From assembly GCA_019454205.1 (NCBI GenBank), contig CP075369.1:1798001-1862000 (forward strand): a stretch of 64,000 nucleotides of DNA. The letters are read 5' to 3'. Position numbers and translations under genes: made by a program. This document shows, one piece after another, positions 17,880 to 25,534 of this stretch; position 1 is the first letter of the stretch, and every line of letters begins with the position of its first letter. The notes under the pieces were generated by a model, which was not told the origin of the DNA, did no database searches, and saw only the letters and a program-made list of their open reading frames with translations. The DNA is from Xanthobacteraceae bacterium (GTDB lineage: Bacteria; Pseudomonadota; Alphaproteobacteria; Rhizobiales; Xanthobacteraceae).

Positions 17880-18716
17880 CTATCGCGGCGTGAAAAGCCG
17901 CTGGCGGAAGAAAGCGACGATCTCGTCGCGCGCCGCAACCGTCGGCTGCCCGGCCTCGTCGATCAGGTGCGCGGTGACGACGCTGTGGGGCGTCGTGACA
18001 TAGCGCTCGAAGAACGGCGGCAGGTCGCGGTTCGCCGCGCTGTCCGGCAGCACGCGCGGGATGAAGCGCTCGCCGAGCTTTTCGGCATAGGCGGCGAAGC
18101 GCTGCGCCTGGCAGAACTTGTCGCCGTCGAAGCGATAGGCCAGCACGGTCAGGTCTTCCTCCTCGAGCCGCTCGCGGACGGCGGCGATCTCCTCCGGCGA
18201 TATTTCCAGCGCGGCGGGATTGTTCAGCGGCAGCGTCGGCTGCGACAGCACGGGCGCCAGCACGGACGGCTCCAGCATCATGGTCAGCGCGAAGTTGCCG
18301 GTGAAGCACATGCCGATCGCGCCAACCCCCGGCCCGCCGCATTCATCGTGCGCGAGTTTTGCCAGCGCCATGAGCCAGCGCGTGACCGGGCTGGATTGAT
18401 TAGCGGCAAGCGCGCGAAACTCGGCGCTCATGCACGCGCGCCGGAAAACTTCCGCGCCTTCCTCGGCAGTCGCAAGCGCGCCGTCGCGCCCGAACAGCGA
18501 GGGCATGTAAACAGTAAACCCGCCGTCTCGCACCCAGCGCGCGAAACGCGCGACATGGGGACTGATGCCGGGCATTTCCGTCATCACGACTACCGCCGGT
18601 CCCTCGCCCGCCACATAGACCCGCTTGGCCGCGCCATTGAGCGTGATCTCGCGCGCGGAGAAATCGTCGAGCGGATCGTCCACCTTCACGCTCCTTGCCG
18701 CTGACGCTCCGCCCAT
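17880..18716 (-). CDS. Dienelactone hydrolase-family protein
   Basis: A 278-residue alpha/beta hydrolase. VGAIGMCFTGNFAL supplies the Cys nucleophile typical of dienelactone hydrolases (GxCxG). VVVMTEMPGISPHVARFARW is the N-terminal core strand and oxyanion region, and VTAHLIDEAGQP carries the likely His. It is divergent from an HxlR regulator across 79 bases containing an inverted repeat, so that regulator is the obvious controller. The natural substrate is unknown; chlorocatechol degradation genes are absent nearby. Confidence 0.85.
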   Translation of the reverse strand: MGGASAARSVKVDDPLDDFSAREITLNGAAKRVYVAGEGPAVVVMTEMPGISPHVARFARWVRDGGFTVYMPSLFGRDGALATAEEGAEVFRRACMSAEFRALAANQSSPVTRWLMALAKLAHDECGGPGVGAIGMCFTGNFALTMMLEPSVLAPVLSQPTLPLNNPAALEISPEEIAAVRERLEEEDLTVLAYRFDGDKFCQAQRFAAYAEKLGERFIPRVLPDSAANRDLPPFFERYVTTPHSVVTAHLIDEAGQPTVAARDEIVAFFRQRLFTPR

Positions 18717-18758
18717 TGCCGCCTCCGTTTAAGTTCATTTTATGGACTCAGACTAACA

Positions 18759-18796
18759 TCTGGATATGGAATTGCAACTCAGGTAAAATATCCGGA
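18759..18796. promoter_or_regulatory. Candidate HxlR operator (inverted repeat)
   Basis: TCTGGATAT (18759-18767) and ATATCCGGA (18788-18796) form an inverted repeat with eight of nine positions symmetric, separated by 20 bases. The right arm overlaps the first base of the HxlR start codon, suggesting autorepression as well as control of the divergent hydrolase. Confidence 0.45.
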
Positions 18797-19284
18797 TGAC
18801 CGAAGTGCCCCTCGTCCGCCGCTCGCCCGTGCCGGTGCGGCGCTGCAATCTCGCAAAAAGTTTCGAGCTGATCGGCGACCGCTGGTCGCTCCTGATCCTG
18901 CGCTCGGCGCTGTACGGCCTGCGCCGCTTTGACGACTTTCAGGCCGACATCGACATTCCGCGCAGCGTTCTCAGCGCCCGCCTCGCCGGCCTGGTCGAAA
19001 GCGGCATCATGGAGCGGCGCGAATATCGCGAGGACGGCCAGCGCCCGCGTACCGAATATTGGCTGACCGAAATGGGACGGACGCTCACCCTGCCCTTCAT
19101 GGCCATGACCGCGTGGGGAGATGTTTGGCTGGGCGAAGGCAGTTCGCCGCTGACGCTTCATACGAAGGAAACCGGCGACAGGATTTCGGTGGGCTACATC
19201 GACGCCAAAGGCCGGGCGGTGAAGCCGTCCGAAATCGAAATGCGGATCGACGGCAAGGCCCCGAAACCGCCGAAGAAAAAATAG
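18796..19284 (+). CDS. HxlR-family transcriptional regulator
   Basis: A 162-residue winged-helix regulator. CNLAKSFELIGDRWSLLILR is the diagnostic start of the HxlR domain (here with the redox-prone Cys17), and IPRSVLSARLAGLVESGIMERR is the recognition region. The C-terminal 60 residues are an extension beyond the basic HxlR length. HxlR proteins respond to aldehydes, quinones or oxidants. It is divergent from the dienelactone hydrolase. Confidence 0.9.
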   Translation: MTEVPLVRRSPVPVRRCNLAKSFELIGDRWSLLILRSALYGLRRFDDFQADIDIPRSVLSARLAGLVESGIMERREYREDGQRPRTEYWLTEMGRTLTLPFMAMTAWGDVWLGEGSSPLTLHTKETGDRISVGYIDAKGRAVKPSEIEMRIDGKAPKPPKKK

Positions 19285-19296
19285 CGCGCGCTATTT
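19279..19296. repeat. 18-bp perfect palindrome spanning two convergent stop codons
   Basis: AAATAGCGCGCGCTATTT is perfectly palindromic and contains the TAG stop of the HxlR gene on the plus strand and the TAG stop of yidD on the minus strand. It arises where both genes end in Lys-stop and could act as a weak bidirectional hairpin. Confidence 0.7.
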
Positions 19297-19656
19297 CGCC
19301 GGCGGCACTTCGTTCGTCCCGCTCCAGCGCCCGTAGCGCCACGGCGTGTACCAGCTTGCGCAGTCAGGCAAAGCGGCGGGTACGAAATCGAGGCCGGCGG
19401 ACCCCCACGGGTTACAGCGCACGATCCGCGCCAGCGACATCCAGCCTCCGGCCCATGCGCCATGCCGCGCCAGTGCCTCGTCGGCATATTCCGAGCAGGT
19501 CGGCAGATGGCGGCAGCGCCGTCCCATCAGCAGCGAAAGGCTATAGCGGTAGCCGAGGACGAGAAGCCGCATCGCACTCGTCACCGGCTGGCGCCAGCGC
19601 AGGGGAAAGCCCCGCTCCTTCGCTCCGTGCGTGCATTCGGGCCGGTGGGCGTCCAT
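19291..19656 (-). CDS. yidD: Membrane protein insertion efficiency factor YidD
   Basis: A 121-residue protein whose core LLVLGYRYSLSLLMGRRCRH, followed by LPTCSEYADEAL and ARIVRCNPW, matches YidD (three conserved Cys). YidD sits at the inner face of the membrane and assists YidC in insertion. The C-terminus is longer than the short E. coli protein. ATG 19656 has GGAAT upstream; a TTG at 19686 would lengthen it. It is normally near rpmH/rnpA/yidC, but here it follows an IscU-like gene by 42 bases. Confidence 0.92.
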   Translation of the reverse strand: MDAHRPECTHGAKERGFPLRWRQPVTSAMRLLVLGYRYSLSLLMGRRCRHLPTCSEYADEALARHGAWAGGWMSLARIVRCNPWGSAGLDFVPAALPDCASWYTPWRYGRWSGTNEVPPAK

Positions 19657-19698
19657 CAAATTCCATTTCGCCGCGTAACGCCGCAATGCAGCAGCGGG

Positions 19699-20151
19699 CT
19701 AACCGGCGGCCTTGGTGGCGTCTCTGGTCTTCTCGATCTGGCCGATGGCGTCCACCACCGCATCGAAGGTCAGCAACGTGGAAGCGTGCCGCGCTTTGTA
19801 ATCCCGGACCGGCTCCAGCACTGCAAGGTCGGCCCACTCGCCACCCGGCGTCGGGCCGTTCTCCTTCAGCATCCGGTACATTTGGTCGCGGATATCGCGC
19901 AATTCCGAGGCTTTCGCCCCAACGACATGCCGCGCCATGATCGACGAAGAAGCCTGACCGAGCGCGCAGGCGCGGACATCGTGGGCGAAGTCGGTAACGG
20001 TATCCCCGTCCATCTTGAGATCGACCGTGACCGTCGACCCGCACAGCTTGGAATGGGCGGTGGCGGAAGCCCCCGGATCGGATAGCCGCCCGATCCGCGG
20101 AATATCGGCGGCCAGCTCCAGGATGCGGCGATTGTAGACGTCGTTAAGCAT
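19699..20151 (-). CDS. IscU/NifU-like iron-sulfur scaffold protein
   Basis: A 150-residue NifU N-terminal-domain protein: MLNDVYNRRILELAADIPRI, KLCGSTVTVDL with the first Cys, and VRACALGQASSSIMA with the second. The usual third ligand Cys is replaced in the segment YKARHASTLLTFDAVV, where His and Ala-Ser occupy the place of the usual Cys. It may still bind or transfer a cluster using other ligands, or have another role. No iscS, iscA or suf genes are adjacent; yidD is immediately downstream. Confidence 0.82.
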   Translation of the reverse strand: MLNDVYNRRILELAADIPRIGRLSDPGASATAHSKLCGSTVTVDLKMDGDTVTDFAHDVRACALGQASSSIMARHVVGAKASELRDIRDQMYRMLKENGPTPGGEWADLAVLEPVRDYKARHASTLLTFDAVVDAIGQIEKTRDATKAAG

Positions 20152-20481
20152 GGTCCGGCCTTGTCATACTCCGCGAAATTGCCTCAATCGAACACCACAT
20201 TTCTTCACGGCTTGCGGGAACTAATGTACGGGGGTGCATGTTCTCTCGAGTGCTGGCCGCCCGTAAGAAGGCGGCAAGTTTCGGGAAACTGCCAACAAGG
20301 CGTCAAACGCAAGTCGCTTACCCCGGAAAAATAGGACGGGTTCGGTCGGGTTGGAAGGTGCCCGGCCAATGAGAAGAAATGTGCCTCCTGCATAGCCGAC
20401 CCTCCGCCCGGAGGCCGGACTGCAAAACTGGAATAGCCACCGGAAGACGGGCGTCTTCCGGATCGAATGGAGAAGACCAAG
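20152..20481 (+). promoter_or_regulatory. Long structured folE leader; candidate THF-II-type element
   Basis: This 330-base spacer carries promoters for the divergent IscU-like gene and folE, plus several stem-loops on the folE strand. One at 20389-20424 has TGCA/TGCA, CCG/CGG and CCTCC/GGAGG helices separated by internal loops. Another, CCGGAAGA/TCTTCCGG at 20440-20461, ends eight bases before the Shine-Dalgarno GGAGA. A further GCCGCC/GGCGGC hairpin is at 20256-20275. Alphaproteobacterial folE genes are known to carry THF-II riboswitches (folE RNA motif), so this is a reasonable candidate, not a confirmed match. Confidence 0.4.
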
Positions 20482-21123
20482 ATGGATGCCGTCGTCACGT
20501 CGCTGCTGAAGCAGGCGGATGCAGCACCAGATTTATCGCCGGTGAAGCGCCCCTCTCGTGAAGAGGCGGAGGCTGCTGCCCGCACGCTGATCGCATGGAT
20601 CGGCGACAACCCGAACCGCGAGGGCCTGCTCGATACGCCGCGCCGCATGGTGAAGGCATACGAGGAAGTTTTCGGCGGTTACGGCGAAACCCCGGAAGAG
20701 ATTCTCGGCCGCACCTTCGGCGAGATCGGTACGTTCGACGACCTCGTTGTCGTTCGCGACATTCCGTTCTTCTCGCACTGCGAGCACCACATCATGCCGA
20801 TGAGTGGCAAGGCGCATATCGCGTACTTCCCGGTCGAGCGTGTTGTCGGTCTCTCGAAGTTCTCGCGCCTGATCGAGATCTTCGGCCGCCGCTTGCAGAC
20901 GCAGGAACACCTCACCTCGCAGATCACCGACGCGATCGACGAGCACCTGAAGCCGCGCGGTTGCGCCGTGATGATCGAAGCCGAGCATATGTGCATGGCG
21001 ATGCGCGGCGTGCAGCGCCAGGGCGTATCGACCGTCACCACCCAGTTCACGGGCGTCTTCCGCGACGATCCGGCCGAGCAGGTTCGCTTCTTCACGCTGG
21101 TGCGCGGCAGCCGCAAGGACTGA
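20482..21123 (+). CDS. folE: GTP cyclohydrolase I
   Basis: A 213-residue enzyme converting GTP to 7,8-dihydroneopterin triphosphate, the first step of folate (and queuosine-type) biosynthesis. Zinc ligands are visible as C100 and H103 in SHCEHHIMPMSGKAH and C171 in EAEHMCMAMRGV. LLDTPRRMVKAYEEV and FSRLIEIFGRRLQTQE are further family signatures. ATG 20482 has GGAGA nine bases upstream; an earlier ATG at 20467 is less well placed. It ends at a strong terminator. Confidence 0.96.
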   Translation: MDAVVTSLLKQADAAPDLSPVKRPSREEAEAAARTLIAWIGDNPNREGLLDTPRRMVKAYEEVFGGYGETPEEILGRTFGEIGTFDDLVVVRDIPFFSHCEHHIMPMSGKAHIAYFPVERVVGLSKFSRLIEIFGRRLQTQEHLTSQITDAIDEHLKPRGCAVMIEAEHMCMAMRGVQRQGVSTVTTQFTGVFRDDPAEQVRFFTLVRGSRKD

Positions 21124-21147
21124 TCGCTCAAGCGAGAGACGAAACGA

Positions 21148-21183
21148 AAAAGCCCCGGCCTCAAGCCGGGGCTTTTGATTTTT
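21148..21183 (+). terminator. Rho-independent terminator after folE
   Basis: AAAAGCCCCGGC (21148-21159) pairs with GCCGGGGCTTTT (21165-21176), followed by GATTTTTGG. The stem has 12 pairs with A/T flanks on both sides, so it may also serve the convergent exported-protein gene. Confidence 0.9.
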
Positions 21184-21197
21184 GGAGTCAGCGAATG

Positions 21198-21635
21198 TCA
21201 GTTGCAGCGAACCAGCGCCTGCGTCTCATTGCCGTTGTGAAGGAAACGGCCGTTCTGGATCGTCAGCCGGTTCGTACCGCCCTCTTCCCCACTGGTGATC
21301 GCGCGGATTTTTCCGTCGCCGAGCCGCCGGTACACGACACGCCACGTAAACTGCGGATTGCGGGTTACGATTTCGAGCGTGCCGTCGTCGAAGATGCGCG
21401 CGCGGATCACGTCGCTCGAGTCGCGGGAATTGCCGAAATCGCGCGCCTCGCGAACACCGCCGCCTTCATAGATGTAGGTGTGGTGACCGTTGCGATCGCC
21501 GGGCGGCACGGAACAGTTCACCGACCATGTGCCTTCGATTCCCGCCTCGCGCAGCACTTCGGCGGCGCTTTGCGCTTGCACAGGCAAAGTTGCCACGAGC
21601 ATCACCGCTGACATCGCGAACGCCCTGAATTTCAT
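21198..21635 (-). CDS. Exported protein of unknown function (WxVxC...RC domain)
   Basis: A 145-residue protein with a signal peptide ending at VQAQS. The mature part is beta-rich: EGTWSVNCSVPPGDRN, RIFDDGTLEIVTRNPQF, FTWRVVYRRLGDGKIRAI and NETQALVRCN, with C41 and C144 likely bridged. The same order of motifs appears in the C-terminal domain of the Ser/Thr kinase at 28379-30397, so this may be a stand-alone copy of that domain. No enzymatic motif. ATG 21635 has GGGGG upstream. Confidence 0.7.
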   Translation of the reverse strand: MKFRAFAMSAVMLVATLPVQAQSAAEVLREAGIEGTWSVNCSVPPGDRNGHHTYIYEGGGVREARDFGNSRDSSDVIRARIFDDGTLEIVTRNPQFTWRVVYRRLGDGKIRAITSGEEGGTNRLTIQNGRFLHNGNETQALVRCN

Positions 21636-21714
21636 TCCGGCCCCCTTAGCGTGTCCCATCTGCTAGAAGGTGTCACGACACGCGCAAACACTCCAGACAC
21701 GACCAGGTTACCGC

Positions 21715-22101
21715 ATGAGCGCCAACACCGAACTTGAGGAAGGCCTCGCTTTCCGCCCCCGCTACGACCAAAACGGCCTCGTCACCGCCATCGCCGCCGA
21801 TGCGGAGAGCGGCGAAGTGCTAATGCTCGCGCACATGAACGAGGAAGCGCTCCGGCGGACGCTGGAATCGGGAGAAGCGTGGTTCTGGTCGCGTTCGCGC
21901 AAGAGCCTGTGGAAGAAGGGCGAGACCAGCGGCAACGTACTTCGCGTCAGGGAAATCCGGGTGGACTGCGATCAGGATGCGATTCTCCTGCGCGTCACGG
22001 CGGAAGGCGACGGCAAGGCCTGCCACACCGGACGCCGCTCCTGTTTCTACCGGGTGCTAACGCTGAAAGACGGCAAGCCGGCCCTCTCGCTAGCGAAATA
22101 G
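21715..22101 (+). CDS. hisI: Phosphoribosyl-AMP cyclohydrolase
   Basis: A 128-residue histidine-biosynthesis enzyme that opens the adenine ring of PR-AMP. The sequence shows LMLAHMNEEALRRTLESGEA, WFWSRSRKSLWKKGETSGN, VDCDQDAILLRV (metal Asp/Cys) and CHTGRRSCFYR (zinc Cys). It is the stand-alone HisI domain without a HisE fusion, as in other alphaproteobacteria. It is monocistronic here; folE-hisI proximity is common in rhizobia. Confidence 0.96.
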   Translation: MSANTELEEGLAFRPRYDQNGLVTAIAADAESGEVLMLAHMNEEALRRTLESGEAWFWSRSRKSLWKKGETSGNVLRVREIRVDCDQDAILLRVTAEGDGKACHTGRRSCFYRVLTLKDGKPALSLAK

Positions 22102-22227
22102 GCGCTCTTGCGCCCGGCTACGCATGACGCGATCCTGCCAAGGTTGTCGGTCATAAAGGTGCGGTGCAGCGACGATTTTTGGAGTTAAGGCAGGAACACC
22201 TCCTGAATTGCAGGCGTTGAGGGCCAA

Positions 22228-23229
22228 ATGCTTCTGAAGGTTTTTTCCCGCGACAGTAACGACCGCCCGGTCGAGAGCCATCCGGTCGACCGGCAAGAGC
22301 CAAAGCAGATCAAGCCCCGTATCGGGCTTGCGCTCGGTGGCGGCGCCGCGCGCGGCTGGGCGCATATCGGCATCCTCCGCACGCTCAACAAAGCCGGCAT
22401 CAAGCCCGACGTCATTGCCGGCACTTCGATGGGCGCGCTGGCGGGCGGCGCATGGGCCGCAAACCGCCTCGACGAGTTGGAAGACTTCGCGCGCTCGATG
22501 ACCAAGCGCCGCATGTTCGGGTTTCTCGACTGGCGCATTGGCGGCAACGGGCTGATTTCCGGCCGCCGCCTCGCGAACATCCTCTCACTCAATTTCGGCG
22601 AAACCAGCATCGAGGATCTGCCGCTGCGCTACGCCGCGATCGCGACCGAGCTTTCTTCCGGACACGAAATCTGGCTGACCCGCGGCAACCTGATCCAGTC
22701 TATGCGGGCAAGCTACGCCCTGCCCGGCATCTTCACGCCGATCAAGATCGGCGGACGCTGGCTGGTAGACGGTGCGCTGGTGAATCCGATTCCGGTTTCG
22801 GCGGCACGCGCGCTCGGTGCTCGCGTAGTGATTGCGGTCAACCTGCACTCGGATGTGTTCGGTAAGGGCACAGTGATCCAGAACAACGGCAGCGACGAAC
22901 CGGATGCGGTTTCGCTTCCCCAGCCCGCAGAAGCTCCGCGTGGCGTGGTCCGCCGTATGTTCGGCATGAAGCCGCGCGTCTCCTCTCCGGCAGACGACGG
23001 CCCGCGGGGAATTTCGCGTGTGATGATGCACGCTTTCAACATCACGCAGGACCGCATCTCGCGCTCACGCCTTGCCGGCGATCCGCCGGACGTGATGATC
23101 TCGCCCCGGTTGAACAACGTCGGATTGTTCGAATTCTATCGCGCGGAAGAGTCGATCAAGGCCGGCGAGGAAGCTGCCGAACGCGCGCTCGGCGACATCA
23201 TGGAAACGGTCGCAAGACTCAGCGCGTAA
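22228..23229 (+). CDS. Patatin-like phospholipase (RssA/YchK-type)
   Basis: A 333-residue protein. LALGGGAARGWAHIGIL is the oxyanion glycine motif, GTSMG carries the nucleophile S67, and WLVDGALVNPIPV contains the catalytic Asp of the Ser-Asp dyad. The C-terminal ~100 residues, after a variable loop, end with SRLAGDPPDVMISPRLNNVG. The family hydrolyses acyl esters of lipids at the cytoplasmic face; the native substrate is unknown. It converges with the CBS-domain gene nine bases away. Confidence 0.9.
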   Translation: MLLKVFSRDSNDRPVESHPVDRQEPKQIKPRIGLALGGGAARGWAHIGILRTLNKAGIKPDVIAGTSMGALAGGAWAANRLDELEDFARSMTKRRMFGFLDWRIGGNGLISGRRLANILSLNFGETSIEDLPLRYAAIATELSSGHEIWLTRGNLIQSMRASYALPGIFTPIKIGGRWLVDGALVNPIPVSAARALGARVVIAVNLHSDVFGKGTVIQNNGSDEPDAVSLPQPAEAPRGVVRRMFGMKPRVSSPADDGPRGISRVMMHAFNITQDRISRSRLAGDPPDVMISPRLNNVGLFEFYRAEESIKAGEEAAERALGDIMETVARLSA

Positions 23230-23238
23230 CTGCGCTGT

Positions 23239-23667
23239 CTAGGCAGTCGCGATATAATTCTTGAGGTGTTCGCTTTCGCGTTCCATTTCCTCAAGACGCA
23301 GCTTCACCACGTCGCCGATGGAGATGACGCCTGCCAGCTTGCCGTTCTCGACGACCGGCATGTGACGGAAGCGTCCCATTGTCATCACATGCATGAGCTG
23401 TTGGATGCTGTCTTCCGGCGTGCAGTTCTTGACATCCTTCGTCATCGCCGACGACACCGGATTGTCGAAGCGGTTGGTATCCTTGTTTGAGAGCAGCCGC
23501 ACGACGTCGCGCTCCGAGAGCACGCCGAGAACCGTGCCGTTATCGGTTACGACCAGCGCGCCAATCTGGTGTTTCGTCAGCAACGAAATCGCTTCGTGCA
23601 ACGAAACATTCGGCGCGACGGTAACAACGTCCGATCCTTTGAAGTTGAGAATCCGGCGTACGGTCAT
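23239..23667 (-). CDS. Tandem CBS-domain protein
   Basis: A 142-residue protein consisting of two CBS domains (about residues 8-60 and 72-125) and little else: GALVVTDNGTVLGVLSERDVV and RHMPVVENGKLAGVISIGDVV. Such stand-alone pairs bind adenine nucleotides or SAM and regulate partner proteins. GGAGA precedes the ATG. It converges with the patatin gene. Confidence 0.92.
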   Translation of the reverse strand: MTVRRILNFKGSDVVTVAPNVSLHEAISLLTKHQIGALVVTDNGTVLGVLSERDVVRLLSNKDTNRFDNPVSSAMTKDVKNCTPEDSIQQLMHVMTMGRFRHMPVVENGKLAGVISIGDVVKLRLEEMERESEHLKNYIATA

Positions 23668-23746
23668 GGCAATCTCCGGCTCTGTCCGACGAGAGGACGC
23701 CGCACCATGATTGGCTGAAACTGCGAAACCGGCAAGCCCGGATGTA

Positions 23747-24505
23747 TCAGTGATAAACGGGCCGCGGCACCGGATCGAACAGCGGGAATAACAGCAGCCC
23801 GGCGATAAAACCGCCGATATGTGCTTGCCAGGCGACGTCGCCGCCGCCGTCGAACACGGACGTCAGGGCGAACATCAGGTTCAGCGCGAACCAGACCGCA
23901 AGGAAAATAAGTACCTGCGGATTGCGCAGTGCCGCAAACAACGGCAGTGCCGGCACCAGAAAAGCCTGACGGCCCTTCATGCGGAACGCGCTCAAGGGTC
24001 CGCCCGCCTCGAACGCGAAGCGCATCGAGGCCGCCATCAGACCGGAAATCGCCGCCGAAGCGCCCACCAGTGGCAGCATAGATTGGAAATTGGTGAGCAG
24101 ATGCACGCCTGCGCCCGCCGCCGCGGTCACCGCACAGAACAACAGAAAGCGTGCGGTACCGAAGCGCCACGCCACGGCGCTGCCGAAGGCAAGCATCCAC
24201 AACAGATTGAAGACGAGATGCAGCATGTTGCCGTGCAACAGTGCGTACGTGACGAAGGTCCAGACATCGGCCGCAAACCCGCCGGGCAATGCACCCGGCA
24301 CCGCGATCATGCCGTTGTAGCGGGGCGGCCAGAACGCGAGCCAGGCCAGTGCGTTGCCGTAGGCTTCGCGTCCGCCCCACTCCTCGATCGCCCACATCGC
24401 GATATGGATCGCGACCAGCAGCACGAGCAGAACGGCGAGTGCGGGCGGGAGATTGAAAACCGGCTCGCGCTGACGCGCTTCCGGCGGGAAATTCGCGTAA
24501 TTCAC
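23747..24505 (-). CDS. Rhomboid-family intramembrane serine protease
   Basis: A 252-residue polytopic membrane protein. The catalytic Ser is S150 in GASAAISG and the His is H229 in WQAHIGGF; FVTYALLHGNMLHLVFNLLW provides the conserved oxyanion His/Asn segment. It cleaves transmembrane helices of unknown partners. The start codon is GTG at 24505, supported by a near-perfect GGGAGG five bases upstream. Confidence 0.9.
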   Translation of the reverse strand: MNYANFPPEARQREPVFNLPPALAVLLVLLVAIHIAMWAIEEWGGREAYGNALAWLAFWPPRYNGMIAVPGALPGGFAADVWTFVTYALLHGNMLHLVFNLLWMLAFGSAVAWRFGTARFLLFCAVTAAAGAGVHLLTNFQSMLPLVGASAAISGLMAASMRFAFEAGGPLSAFRMKGRQAFLVPALPLFAALRNPQVLIFLAVWFALNLMFALTSVFDGGGDVAWQAHIGGFIAGLLLFPLFDPVPRPVYH

Positions 24506-24874
24506 CCGCCTCCCTTAGAGGGCGGCATCCACATCGGCAAGATTACGCAAGGACGCGGGCGCCACAAAAGAAATGGCCCGCGAAAATCCCCATTTCGCGG
24601 GCCGGTCACGTCCCAGAAAACTTGTCTTCAGTTTGCGCCGCTCCCCTTTGTTGACCGCCGTCGTCACCGACGGCCGGCGGCGGGAGCCGCGAATTCGCGA
24701 GAGCCTTGAGCCATTCCCACCATAGCCGATTGAACCGGGAGCAAAACCGAAAGCCTGCGTTAACCCTACCTGCCGGGGGCTGTTGATGGTTCCATTCCCG
24801 GCACAGCGCCTGCTCCTGCTCCGTGGCACCGTCCCGTCTTGCGACGGGTGAGAACCGGAGTGGGGAATAGCGTT
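24506..24874. other. 369-base spacer with a strong hairpin
   Basis: The spacer separates the rhomboid gene from the PAS gene. The only clear structure is an 11-bp perfect inverted repeat, GGCCCGCGAAA (24575-24585) and TTTCGCGGGCC (24593-24603); on the minus strand it is followed by ATTTCTTTT, so it could end a short transcript or attenuate the rhomboid message. I see no convincing small gene. Confidence 0.4.
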
Positions 24875-25444
24875 ATGAGACATCCATCTGCCCGCGCGCT
24901 CCATGCGTATTGGGACAGGCTTCGCCGCGGTCGCCCCGCGCCGGAGCGCAGCGAAATCGAGCCGGGCCAGATCGGCCGCCTGCTCGGCGACATCGTGCTG
25001 CTGGAAGGCGGCGGGTTCGAGCGCTTCAAGGTGCGCCTGGCGGGAACCCGTTTGTGCGCCCTGCTCGGCAAGGAGGTCCGGGGCAAGAGCTTCGTCAGCC
25101 TGTTCGCCCGCACCGACCGCGCGGCACTGCTTGCTTTGCTGGACGAAACCGCTTCCGAGGCCGTTCCGGGCATTGCCGCCGTGATCGGCGAAACGGAACA
25201 GGGCCAGAGCATCGAGATGGAACTCCTGCTTCTGCCCCTGCGTTACCGTGGTGACAGCCATGCACGAATGCTCGGAATACTGGCCCCGCTGGAGGTGCCC
25301 TACTGGGTCGGCTCCCACCCACTTGGCGAACTGCGCATCCGCTCGCTGCGCCTGCATCGGGAAGATGGCGAGGCGACGCTTGCGCCCAGCGCACCCCGCC
25401 CCGCCCGCGCGCACCTGCGTCTGGTTCATAGCGGAACGGATTAA
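24875..25444 (+). CDS. PAS_5-family PAS-domain protein
   Basis: A 189-residue cytoplasmic protein of the alphaproteobacterial PAS_5 type: LHAYWDRLRRGRPAPERSEI, LLGDIVLLEGGGFERFKVRL, GTRLCALLGKEVRGKSFVSL and a late LLPLRYRGDSHARMLGILAP. There is no output domain, so it is presumably a sensor or adaptor. ATG 24875 has GGGGA upstream; the frame is open to 24839. It precedes the PilZ gene in the same direction. Confidence 0.82.
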   Translation: MRHPSARALHAYWDRLRRGRPAPERSEIEPGQIGRLLGDIVLLEGGGFERFKVRLAGTRLCALLGKEVRGKSFVSLFARTDRAALLALLDETASEAVPGIAAVIGETEQGQSIEMELLLLPLRYRGDSHARMLGILAPLEVPYWVGSHPLGELRIRSLRLHREDGEATLAPSAPRPARAHLRLVHSGTD

Positions 25445-25534
25445 CCCTGCCTGAAAACGGCCTCGTCCCGATACGGGCCGTTAACCAACGCTCCCGTAGG
25501 TTTTACGCACTTCAGCGCGAAACCCGGCAAAATC

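Noticed and set aside
20205..20648. A 147-codon frame on the minus strand overlapping the folE start
   Set aside because: It overlaps folE and the structured leader, has no family, and its composition is that of an antisense frame.
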